NCBI GenBank assembly: GCA_028280025.1
Contig: JANQMO010000050.1
Span: 1-64,000 of the forward strand
DNA from: Chlorobium sp.
Lineage (GTDB): Bacteria > Bacteroidota > Chlorobiia > Chlorobiales > Chlorobiaceae
Direction of reading: 5' to 3'
DNA length: 64,000 nt
This document shows positions 11,231 through 19,226 of this stretch, piece by piece. The first letter of the stretch is position 1. Every line of letters begins with the position of its first letter. A model generated the notes under the pieces. That model did not search any database. It saw nothing but the letters and a program-made list of their open reading frames with translations, and had not been told where the DNA came from. The position numbers were made by a program, and so were the translations under genes.

Positions 11231-11814
11231 ATGAAATATCAGGACTTCTGCTCGTTATTGTCAGTGCTATATTTGTCAATAACGTCGTTTTCGCCCGTTT
11301 TCTCGGCATCTGCCCCTATCTCGGCGTCTCGAGGAAACTCGACACCGCTCTCGGCATGGGATTTGCCGTTACGTTCGTCATGACGATCGCCACTGCGCTC
11401 GGCTACGTCCTGCACTACGGCATTCTTGTCCCGTACAAGATCGAGTTCATGCAGACGGTCATGTTCATCCTCGTGATCGCATCGCTCGTACAGCTCGTTG
11501 AAATCGTTCTGAAAAAAGTGAGCAAAACACTCTACAACTCCCTGGGCATTTTTCTTCCCCTCATCACCACAAACTGCGCCATTCTCGGCGTCGCACTGAT
11601 AGCGATCCAGGAAGACTATTCCTTTGTCACATCGGTCGTGTTCGCATTTTTCTCGGCAATGGGTTTCATCCTCGCCATCCTCCTATTTGCAGGCATCCGT
11701 GAAAAGCTCGAGGAAGCCGATGTCCCCAAGCCCTTTAAAAACGTCCCTATCGGCCTGATCTCCGCCGCAATCCTTTCTCTTGCCTTCATGGGATTCTCCG
11801 GCCTGGTCAAGTGA
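11227..11814 (+). CDS. rnfA: Rnf complex subunit A
   Basis: The protein has 195 residues with six membrane helices, homologous to RnfE and Nqr[19 protein letters not shown] and [18 protein letters not shown] are the diagnostic inverted half-helix motifs with cluster-binding cysteines. It is the last gene of rseC-rnfBCDGEA and is followed by a strong hairpin terminator. The gene order B-C-D-G-E-A differs from the enterobacterial A-B-C-D-G-E order. Confidence 0.96.
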   Translation: MNEISGLLLVIVSAIFVNNVVFARFLGICPYLGVSRKLDTALGMGFAVTFVMTIATALGYVLHYGILVPYKIEFMQTVMFILVIASLVQLVEIVLKKVSKTLYNSLGIFLPLITTNCAILGVALIAIQEDYSFVTSVVFAFFSAMGFILAILLFAGIREKLEEADVPKPFKNVPIGLISAAILSLAFMGFSGLVK

Positions 11815-11833
11815 GAAAGCTGTTTAAAAAATC

Positions 11834-11876
11834 AAGAGGCCGTCTCAATGTTCGATAGTTGAGACGGCCTCTTTAC
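11834..11876 (+). terminator. Hairpin terminator after rnfA
   Basis: A perfect 15 bp inverted repeat (AAGAGGCCGTCTCAA and its complement) with a 10-base loop, followed by a short T run, lies 20 bp after the rnfA stop. The A-rich 5' flank would let it work in both directions. Confidence 0.85.
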
Positions 11877-12132
11877 GTTCCGACAAAACTGGCTTTGTTG
11901 ACTTGTTGAATCGTTGAGTTGTTGAATTGTTGAGAAGGTTGGATGGCCGGATGGCTTCGATGCGGACCTTAACGAAACTCGGTACGGGCGGGTTTGAAAC
12001 CCGCCCCTACATCACCTGCCGGACATCTCTACACTCTCGCCAACTGACACATCTTTCACCTATTCCCCAATACCTACTCCTATTCACGATTCACCATTCA
12101 CGAATTACTATTCACCATTCACGATTCACGAA
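11877..12132. repeat. Intergenic repeat patch: GTTGAATTGTTGA tract, GC palindrome, CACGATTCAC tract
   Basis: This non-coding stretch holds three simple elements. The first is a near-tandem series of TTGTTGA-type units (about 11893-11935). The second is the palindrome CGGGCGGGTTTGAAACCCGC (about 11984-12009) ending in CCCTAC. The third is a tract of ATTCACCATTCACGATTCACG-like units (about 12078-12130). All three recur elsewhere in the window between genes. No open frame with gene character is seen. Confidence 0.6.
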
Positions 12133-12618
12133 CTATAAAACGCTCATACAAATCTCGACGATATGGTGCTTTTCCGGATGTTCATCAGGATTGTTGAGAT
12201 AGAATTCATAGCTGGGCCTTGTCATGTCTATGTCCTGATTGTTCTCCTTCATCCATTCGCCAAGAGCCGCCCATGCCGGTCCATACTCTTCCGCACTTGT
12301 CAGCTCGGCTCTCATGACAACGTATTTTCCTCCCGGCAGCTTTTTCTTTTCGATTTCCTCCTCGACTTCTGCATCATCGGGAACAGTCATGCAGCATTGA
12401 AGCGTCAGCTCATCCGGAGGGGTGGTTTCAGGATCATCCTGATATGCCGAAAGCAAAAGAGTTTCCGAACCCATAAGTCCTTTCGGCCCTGCCCAGCGGG
12501 AAAGCTTGTCGAAAAGTCTCGCAAAGATCTGCGCATTACCTATATAATTTCCTACGTAGGCGACACAAGCAACTGTTCGCTCATTCAGTTCCCTGATTTC
12601 CGGCTGATCGAGTTTCAT
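12133..12618 (-). CDS. GyrI-like / AraC effector-binding-domain protein
   Basis: The protein has 161 residues. The sequence has the GyrI-like small-molecule-binding pattern: 'ERTVACVAYVGNYIGN' near the N-terminus, an SAYQDDPETTP loop, a CMTVPDD strand, GGKYVVMRAEL, and 'RPSYEFYLNNPDEHPEKHHIVEICMSV' at the end. Such stand-alone domains relate to SbmC/GyrI and to the ligand-binding half of BmrR/Rob-type regulators. There is no DNA-binding domain. The ligand is unknown. Confidence 0.85.
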   Translation of the reverse strand: MKLDQPEIRELNERTVACVAYVGNYIGNAQIFARLFDKLSRWAGPKGLMGSETLLLSAYQDDPETTPPDELTLQCCMTVPDDAEVEEEIEKKKLPGGKYVVMRAELTSAEEYGPAWAALGEWMKENNQDIDMTRPSYEFYLNNPDEHPEKHHIVEICMSVL

Positions 12619-12706
12619 ATGTTTCTCCCGGTTTGGTTTGTGTTATCTCTTTCATCGATAGACTAAGAAAAGCCCTGATAGTGCACCTGTGTTGATTTTC
12701 ATTGTA

Positions 12707-13918
12707 TCATACTGCCTCATCCCTGAAATCAAAAACAGCCTTGATGACGCCGGTCCGTTTGTCAGAGGCCGTCCTGACAGCCTCTTTCCAGTCCCCTAAC
12801 CTGAAAGAATGGGTAATGAATCCGTCTGTCACAAGCTTCCTGCCGCTCAACAGTTCACAGGTCAAATCATACGTGTGCACCTTTCTGCCGTTCCATGATT
12901 CAATTCCATGACCGATAAGCCCTATCAGATCAACTTCCTGGTACCAGACCGGTGTCAGGTCAATCTTCATCACTTCGAGACTGACTCCGGCAAGAACGAC
13001 TGCTCCTCCTGCACGGGTCCAGCGGAGACAGTCCCTCACAGAGCCCTGCGACCCGACACAATCATAAACAACGTCAAATCCGCCAAGGATCATTCGGGAA
13101 TCGAAAGGACCGTTATAGAGGGCTGATCCGGTCAGACGCGATACCGCCTGATAGGGCTCTTCTCCGGAAACAACCTCGTCGGCGCCGAGTTTACGAGCCA
13201 TGTCGATCTGCTGAGGATAACGTGCAAAGGCAACGATCCTCGAATTGGGAGCCATAGCTCGAACTGACTGAATGACGTTCAGGCCAACAATGCCGCACCC
13301 ATTGACCAGAACCGACTCCCCCGCTGCAGGAAGTCTCCGTAACGCTGTCCGCACACCGACCGAAAGCGGTTCGACAAGAACCGCGGCCTCATCACCTATT
13401 TCATCCGGAACGCGATAGAGTTGCCGCTCATGCGCAATGAAAGAGTCTCCCCATCCACCGCCGACCGCTGCGGAACCCTCTCCTGAAACAGCGCTCTCAC
13501 AGAGTTGATAGTTACCGGCACGGCACTGCCTGCAGGGATCGTCACGTTCCTGGCTATAGCATGTCGAAAAGGTATCGAGAATAACCCTGTCCCCCGGCCT
13601 GAAAACGGTAACATCACTTCCGACCTCGCTGACCAGACCGAGTACTTCATGGCCAAGATAGATCCGGTCTGTACCCGGTATGGCAACAGGCGCAATTCCG
13701 AGGTCCCCCATCACATGAAGCAGATGGAGATCGGAAGCGCAAATACCGGACATCCTGTTCAGCACCCGGACCCATTTACCGCCCGGTAAAGGCTTTTCAG
13801 GTATTTCCCTGAACCGCGTCGGCGACAGTGATGAAAAAATTATACCGGGCCATATCGGCCGAAGAGCCTTTACGGCAAGAATTTTAAGAATGTCCTTCTC
13901 AAAAAAAATGGTTCGCAT
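12707..13918 (-). CDS. Zinc-dependent medium-chain alcohol dehydrogenase
   Basis: The protein has 403 residues. Catalytic zinc ligands are recognisable in SGICASD and YLGHEVLG; a structural-zinc lobe has four cysteines (CYSQERDDPCRQCRAGNYQLC). The Rossmann part has VNGCGIVGLNVIQ, and FDVVYDCVGSQGSVRDCLRW. The protein is longer than most MDRs owing to an N-terminal extension; a GAAGGAAG ribosome site supports the annotated start. The substrate cannot be named. It does not look like BchC, the bacteriochlorophyllide dehydrogenase, because BchC is shorter and lacks the four-cysteine lobe. Confidence 0.85.
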   Translation of the reverse strand: MRTIFFEKDILKILAVKALRPIWPGIIFSSLSPTRFREIPEKPLPGGKWVRVLNRMSGICASDLHLLHVMGDLGIAPVAIPGTDRIYLGHEVLGLVSEVGSDVTVFRPGDRVILDTFSTCYSQERDDPCRQCRAGNYQLCESAVSGEGSAAVGGGWGDSFIAHERQLYRVPDEIGDEAAVLVEPLSVGVRTALRRLPAAGESVLVNGCGIVGLNVIQSVRAMAPNSRIVAFARYPQQIDMARKLGADEVVSGEEPYQAVSRLTGSALYNGPFDSRMILGGFDVVYDCVGSQGSVRDCLRWTRAGGAVVLAGVSLEVMKIDLTPVWYQEVDLIGLIGHGIESWNGRKVHTYDLTCELLSGRKLVTDGFITHSFRLGDWKEAVRTASDKRTGVIKAVFDFRDEAV

Positions 13919-14007
13919 CCGGCTTCCTTCTATGGCGCAGGGTACGTTATCATGTCTTACTGAATATACGTACCGGTTCCGTGGGGCATTGCTCCTGAAA
14001 GATACAA

Positions 14008-14718
14008 TTATTCGGAACCTGACACGCTCTTTTTATATGCCTCTACTGCTGCCTGTAAAACTCTGCCGGCTGCGTCAGCCCCGGCAAGACCTCCGGATTG
14101 CATGACACCCGGACCCTTATAGTGCGAAAACCAGTCTTCAAGTATACCTGCTGCTCCTGTATATCGCTCTTCCAGTTCAAGAATGGTCCTGATATCACCA
14201 AAATGGGAATCACGCATCACGCCTATCAGCTTGTCATCCTGCTCGCCGTCGTCGAGCATCCTGATCATCCCGATAATACGAACATCGAGAACCGTTCCCC
14301 TTGGAACAGAAGGGCCGAGAACAATGATATCGAGGGGATCGCCGTCACCGCCGCTCTCTTCAGGGAGCAGCGTTTGCGGGATCATGCCGTAATTGCCCGG
14401 ATATGGAAGATACTGCACAACCCGGGGCTTTCCATTCTTGAAATCCCGCTCAAGTTTGCCGTTCTCCTTGTTCACCTCCCATTTTTCGTTTGTTCCGGCC
14501 GGTATCTCGACAACAACGCGAACGTCCCCGTTTTCATTGAGAGCCCGATACCCTGAATAGAAATTTTTTTCCCCCGCAAGCCTGTATTCTCCTTCCTTTT
14601 CAAGCTGGGAAGCTCCACCTGTTGAAGCAGCATGTTTTTCCATTTCCCAGCAGCCTGCAGCTGCAGCCATCAGCAGGAGCATGGCAATTGCCATCAGTGA
14701 TCTTCGGTAAGGAATCAT
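14008..14718 (-). CDS. ppa: Exported lipoprotein family I inorganic pyrophosphatase
   Basis: The protein has 236 residues. An N-terminal lipoprotein signal (LMAIAMLLLMAAAAGC) precedes a family I pyrophosphatase domain with the signature DGDPLDIIVLG, the substrate-pocket segments FKNGKPRVVQYLPYPGNYGMIPQT and DDKLIGVM. Family I enzymes are normally cytoplasmic; this one should be anchored outside the inner membrane, hydrolysing pyrophosphate to phosphate. It is divergent from a TonB-dependent receptor and phytase, which fits extracellular phosphorus scavenging (inference). The C-terminus is alanine-rich and longer than the core fold. An internal Met eight residues downstream would shorten but keep the signal. 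Confidence 0.87.
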   Translation of the reverse strand: MIPYRRSLMAIAMLLLMAAAAGCWEMEKHAASTGGASQLEKEGEYRLAGEKNFYSGYRALNENGDVRVVVEIPAGTNEKWEVNKENGKLERDFKNGKPRVVQYLPYPGNYGMIPQTLLPEESGGDGDPLDIIVLGPSVPRGTVLDVRIIGMIRMLDDGEQDDKLIGVMRDSHFGDIRTILELEERYTGAAGILEDWFSHYKGPGVMQSGGLAGADAAGRVLQAAVEAYKKSVSGSE

Positions 14719-14950
14719 CGGAATGAATGTTTGTGTTCTGGCGATGCATATGTTGAGCTACGCAAAATCCTTTGCTCCCCCAACGATATTCTGCATTGGT
14801 TTTGGTGTATCGCACGATTTAACAGTTCCTCAACCATTCCTTTGCACAATTGTTACACCCCGATGTTTCCCGGTAAATACAAAAAAGATATCCTTTGACG
14901 ACCACCTGTTCCAATATCCTGACAGCACCTTCCAACCATAACACAGAATA

Positions 14951-17707
14951 ATGAAACATCTGTTCACGATCTGTCTGCTCTGCCTTTCCGTCGCGTTATG
15001 CTTCGGACCGGCATCACCGGACGTTCTGCGTGCAGTAGAAAAAACCGTACCTTCATCCGTCTCGACCATATCCGGTTATGTCGTCGATGACATTGACGGA
15101 CTGCCGCTTCCCGGTGTTTCCATTGGCATCAAAGGAACATCAAAAGGAACCGTCACCGCCCAGGACGGACGATATCGTCTCGACAATGTCTCCGGAACCT
15201 CGGCAATCCTTGAGTCTTCCTACATCGGCTACGTCAAGGGAGAATTCCCGATCAGCCTCACTCCGGGCAAAACAACTGTGAAGAACATCCGGCTGAAACC
15301 GGGCGTTATCATCAGCGAAGAAATTACGGTCGTCGGCGACATCCTCAAGGGTCAGGCCAAAGCACTGAACCAGCAGAAAAACGACGTGAACGTCACCAAC
15401 GTCGTCGCTTCCGACCAGATCGGTAAATTCCCCGACTCGAATATCGGCGACGCCCTCAAGAGAATCCCGGGCATCAGTATCTTCGGGGACCAGGGTGAAG
15501 CCCGCTTCGGTCATGTACGCGGAACCGAGCCCCGTTTCAATTCAGTCACCATCAACGGCGAACGCATCCCGTCCGCAGAAGCGGAAAACAGAACGATCCA
15601 GCTCGACTTGGTTCCTTCCGACATGATCCAGACCATCGAGGTCACAAAGGCGCTGACTCCCGATATGGACGCCGACGCGATCGGCGGCTCGATCAACCTC
15701 ATCACCAAAGTGCCTGCTGAAGAGAGAATCTCGATCTTTGCCGGCGGCGGCTATAACCTGCTCGATGAAACGGGCGGCGCGCGCTACCAGATCGGCGGCA
15801 CCTACGGTAACCGCTTTGCCGACGACAAGCTCGGTGTGCTTCTCAGCGTATCATATGACAACAATGATTTCGGTTCCGACAACATCGAAGCTGAATGGGA
15901 CGCAGGCGACGATGGCATCGAAGGCCTGAAAGAAATGGATATACGTAAATACGATGTCCAGCGTATCCGCAGAAGCTTCTCGGCCGGACTCGATTATCGT
16001 TTCAACGAAAATCATACGCTTAAATTCAATGGCATCTACAACTGGAGAGACGACTTCGAGAACCGCTTCCGTGCCCGCTTCAAGGATATCGATGAAGATT
16101 TTGCCAAGCTTGAATGGCAGACAAAAGGCGGTACGAACAAAGACACCCGTCTCGAAGACCAGCGCATGATGTCCTTCGCTCTCGGCGGCGAACATGATTT
16201 CGGAAAACTGGATGTTGACTGGCAGGCGGCGTATTCGAAAGCCTCCGAAGACCGCCCCGGAGAACGCTACATTTCTTACGAAGCCGAAGATCAGCCGTTC
16301 ACCACAAACATCAGCGACCCGAGCTATCCCTTTGTCAATGTGGGCAACAGCGTGGCAAGCGGCATCATGGATAACGGTGAATGGGAACTTGACGAAATAA
16401 CCGAAGAACATCAGTATACCGAAGACATCGACAAGAACTTCGGACTGAACTTTACGTTCGAAGCTTCCGACACGTTCCGATTCAAGTTCGGCGGCAAGAT
16501 CAGGGACAAGAAGAAAAAACGCGACAACGATTTCTACGAGTACTCGCCGGTTGACGAAGACGCGTTCAATGCGCTTGCCTTCGACAATCTTTCCAATGAA
16601 ACAAAAGACGAATTCCTGCCCGGCAACAAATACAAATCCGGGTACTTCGTGTCTCACGAGTTTCTCGGCGACCTTGACCTCGAATCCGGTGACTTTGACA
16701 AGGAAGTCGTCAATGAAGAACTTGCCGGCAACTTCAACGCCGAGGAGCAGGTCAAGGCTGCCTACCTCATGGGAACATGGGATATCAACGAGAAAACGAC
16801 ACTGCTCGGCGGCGCAAGGCTCGAACATACCCGAAACGAATACGTCGCCTACCAGTATGACGACGGTGATGAATCACTGACAAAAATCACCGGCGATCCT
16901 TCGGACTACACGAACGTACTGCCCTACGTCCACTTCCGCTACAAGATCAACGACCTGACCAACATCAAGCTCGCCTACACGCACTCTCTGGCGAGACCGA
17001 ACTATTTCGACCTGGCTCCCTATGTCGAGATAGAGGATGATGAAAAAAAGATCGGCAACCCTGATCTCGAGCCGACCCTTTCGAAAAACGTCGACCTTAT
17101 GATCGAACACTACCTCAGCGATGTCGGTATTCTCTCCGCAGGCGTGTTCTACAAGTCGATAAGCGACATCATCGTTACACAGAAAACCGAATCCGGGGGC
17201 TATGATGTTTTCCAGCCGGTGAACGCGGGTGACGGCTCACTTTTCGGTATCGAGACGGCCGCACAATTCCAGCTTCCGTTCATCACGGGCCTCGGTCTTT
17301 ACCTGAACTACACCTACACGCATTCCGAGATCGACAACTTCAACATCGAGGGACGCGAGAATGACGACCTTCCGCTGCCCGGCAGCCCTGAACACACGGC
17401 CAACGCGTCTATCGGTTACGAAAACGGACCGTTCAACATCCGCCTTTCGGCAAACTATCACAGCGACTTCATCGATGCTGAAGAGGGTTCGATCGGCGAC
17501 AACAAATGGGAAGACCGCTATTACGACGAAGCGTTCCACCTCGACCTGAACGGCGGCTACCGCCTTAACGACATCGTCCAGGTCTACTTCGAGATCAGCA
17601 ACCTGACCAACGAACCGATGCGATTCTACCAGGGTTCGGAAGAATATATCGCCCAGGAAGAATGGTATGACAGAAAGTTCCTTGTCGGTGTGAAAGCTGA
17701 CTTCTGA
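14951..17707 (+). CDS. TonB-dependent outer-membrane receptor with carboxypeptidase-regulatory-like domain
   Basis: The protein has 918 residues. It has a signal peptide ending about residue 30, then a CarboxypepD_reg-like domain (ISGYVVDDIDGLPLPGVSI, about residues 38-120), then a plug (VNVTNVVASDQIGKFPDSN, DALKRIPGI, IEVTKALTPDMDADAIGG), then a 22-strand barrel ending in an aromatic VKADF. The plug class with DMDADAIGGSINL is common beside polymer- or organophosphate-degrading enzymes. The next gene is a phytase, so uptake of phytate or its breakdown products is the best guess, though a terminator separates the two genes. The loops are very rich in Asp and Glu. Confidence 0.9.
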   Translation: MKHLFTICLLCLSVALCFGPASPDVLRAVEKTVPSSVSTISGYVVDDIDGLPLPGVSIGIKGTSKGTVTAQDGRYRLDNVSGTSAILESSYIGYVKGEFPISLTPGKTTVKNIRLKPGVIISEEITVVGDILKGQAKALNQQKNDVNVTNVVASDQIGKFPDSNIGDALKRIPGISIFGDQGEARFGHVRGTEPRFNSVTINGERIPSAEAENRTIQLDLVPSDMIQTIEVTKALTPDMDADAIGGSINLITKVPAEERISIFAGGGYNLLDETGGARYQIGGTYGNRFADDKLGVLLSVSYDNNDFGSDNIEAEWDAGDDGIEGLKEMDIRKYDVQRIRRSFSAGLDYRFNENHTLKFNGIYNWRDDFENRFRARFKDIDEDFAKLEWQTKGGTNKDTRLEDQRMMSFALGGEHDFGKLDVDWQAAYSKASEDRPGERYISYEAEDQPFTTNISDPSYPFVNVGNSVASGIMDNGEWELDEITEEHQYTEDIDKNFGLNFTFEASDTFRFKFGGKIRDKKKKRDNDFYEYSPVDEDAFNALAFDNLSNETKDEFLPGNKYKSGYFVSHEFLGDLDLESGDFDKEVVNEELAGNFNAEEQVKAAYLMGTWDINEKTTLLGGARLEHTRNEYVAYQYDDGDESLTKITGDPSDYTNVLPYVHFRYKINDLTNIKLAYTHSLARPNYFDLAPYVEIEDDEKKIGNPDLEPTLSKNVDLMIEHYLSDVGILSAGVFYKSISDIIVTQKTESGGYDVFQPVNAGDGSLFGIETAAQFQLPFITGLGLYLNYTYTHSEIDNFNIEGRENDDLPLPGSPEHTANASIGYENGPFNIRLSANYHSDFIDAEEGSIGDNKWEDRYYDEAFHLDLNGGYRLNDIVQVYFEISNLTNEPMRFYQGSEEYIAQEEWYDRKFLVGVKADF

Positions 17708-17730
17708 TCCAGTCTTTCCGATTGACAAAA

Positions 17731-17770
17731 AAAGAGCTGAACCTGTAAAAACGTTCAGCTCTTTTTTTCT
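17731..17770 (+). terminator. Hairpin terminator after the TonB-dependent receptor
   Basis: A 12 bp perfect inverted repeat (AAAGAGCTGAAC with its complement, 10-base loop) is followed by seven Ts. It sits 24 bp after the receptor stop and only 24 bp before the phytase start, so the phytase would depend on read-through or a promoter inside this gap. Confidence 0.88.
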
Positions 17771-17793
17771 TTGAACCTGAGTATTGCAAAAAT

Positions 17794-18861
17794 ATGATCG
17801 AGAGAACATTCTTCGTCCTGGCTCTGGCAGCAGCCGGATCGAGCGCCGCCTCCTGCGGCGGCGGAAACGCTGACGCGCTGAAACCTGTTGTCATTTCCGA
17901 GGCTGTCAGGTATGACAGTGAAGATCCCGCCATATGGATCAACCGCGGCAATCCGGCAGAAAGCCTTGTTTTTGCAACGGACAAAAATAAAGACGGAGCC
18001 CTCTACGCCTTCGATCTTTCGGGCAAAGCCGTTGATGAGAAAACCGTCAGGGGACTTGCAAGACCGAACAATGTCGATATTGCCTACAGTTTCGTCCTGA
18101 ACGGTCAGACAATCGATATAGCGGTCGTCACCGAACGCCTCGAAAACCGGTTACGCGTGTACCGCCTGCCTGACATGACTGCCATCGACAACGGCGGCAT
18201 CCCGGTTTTCGAAGAAGAGGAGCACAACGCACCTATGGGTATCGCTCTTTACAGGAGACCCTCTGACGGCAGCATGTACGCCGTTGTAAGCCGCAAGAAA
18301 GGACCGACTGAAGGAACATACCTCTGGCAGTATCTTTTCGAAGACAGCGGTAATGGTTATGTATCTGCAAGGAAAGTCCGCGAATTCGGCACCTGGAGCG
18401 GCTTCCAGGAAATCGAGGCGGTCGCTGTCGATAACGAGCTCGGTTTTGTCTACTATTCCGATGAAGGCGTCGGCATCAGAAAGTACCATGCCGACCCTGA
18501 TGCTCCCAATGCTTCCGGGGAACTTGCATTGTTTGCAACAGACGGCTTCAGGGAAGATCATGAAGGAATAGCTGTCTGGAAAACAGGATTGGATGAAGGT
18601 TACATCATCGTTTCCGATCAGGCCGCCGGAAAACTGCGCATCTATGACAGGCAGGCAGAAGAAAACAGTTCCGGCCGCATCCATCGTTTCATCGCTGAGA
18701 TCAGAACCTCCGCAACAGAAACCGACGGCATCGACGTTAACGCTTTTCTTGTGACGGAAAAATTCCCCGAAGGCCTGCTGGTCGCAATGTCCGCTGACAG
18801 GACCTACCATTTTTATTCCCTGGAGGATATCCGGCAACGACTGCCGAAGTCCGATCCGTAA
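17794..18861 (+). CDS. Beta-propeller phytase (3-phytase), probable lipoprotein
   Basis: The protein has 355 residues. A short export signal ends at a cysteine (SSAASC), possibly lipidated although the -3 residue is Ala rather than Leu. The body has BPP landmarks: YDSEDPAIWINRGNPAESL near the start, ATDKNKDGALYAFDL, RPNNVDI, EIEAVAVDNELGFVYYSDEGVGIRKY and the acidic calcium-binding turns, ending in TDGIDVNAF. Beta-propeller phytases release phosphate from calcium-phytate at neutral pH. Neighbours, a TonB receptor and an exported pyrophosphatase, support a phosphorus-acquisition role. Confidence 0.9.
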   Translation: MIERTFFVLALAAAGSSAASCGGGNADALKPVVISEAVRYDSEDPAIWINRGNPAESLVFATDKNKDGALYAFDLSGKAVDEKTVRGLARPNNVDIAYSFVLNGQTIDIAVVTERLENRLRVYRLPDMTAIDNGGIPVFEEEEHNAPMGIALYRRPSDGSMYAVVSRKKGPTEGTYLWQYLFEDSGNGYVSARKVREFGTWSGFQEIEAVAVDNELGFVYYSDEGVGIRKYHADPDAPNASGELALFATDGFREDHEGIAVWKTGLDEGYIIVSDQAAGKLRIYDRQAEENSSGRIHRFIAEIRTSATETDGIDVNAFLVTEKFPEGLLVAMSADRTYHFYSLEDIRQRLPKSDP

Positions 18862-19226
18862 AAACCTCTTGAGTTTTTCTAATAATAAACGCTATAACAG
18901 CCTCCTCGACTTTCAGTTACCAAAACGATGGCACCAATAGAGATTCATGCCGCCCCGTGTAATAACCGGAATATTACACAGGGGATGCGGCATCCATACT
19001 GACGATGGATCTTCGGAAGAAGCCCGAGAATGACTGAAAAAGTCTTCAGCTTTGCTCAAACCGGCAATTTGCTTTGTAGAGTTTCAGCCCTGCAGACCGC
19101 ATCACCGGTTTTGTCATTTGCATTTATCTTAATATATTAACGATTGTTACCCGCCGACCACAGGCAGTTGGATGCACGAAGCAAACGATGTAATTCATCA
19201 CAATCACTCATAAAACGGTTATTGGC
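18862..19226. other. Intergenic region with one copy of a dispersed repeat
   Basis: No gene is visible. About 18935-19040 carries, in reverse orientation, the element also found at about 39130-39280: shared parts include a GGATGCCGCATCCCCTGTGT-type core, ATATTCCGGTTATTACACGG, an AAGATCCATC stretch and a GTCATTCTCGGGCTT stretch. The remainder is AT-rich and probably contains the promoter of the flavoprotein gene. Confidence 0.6.

Noticed and set aside
12707..13918. BchC (bacteriochlorophyll synthesis dehydrogenase)
   Set aside because: The protein is a longer zinc ADH with a four-cysteine structural lobe; no other pigment genes are nearby.
15851..16828. 325-codon minus-strand open frame
   Set aside because: Shadow of the TonB-dependent receptor barrel, with no recognisable protein features.
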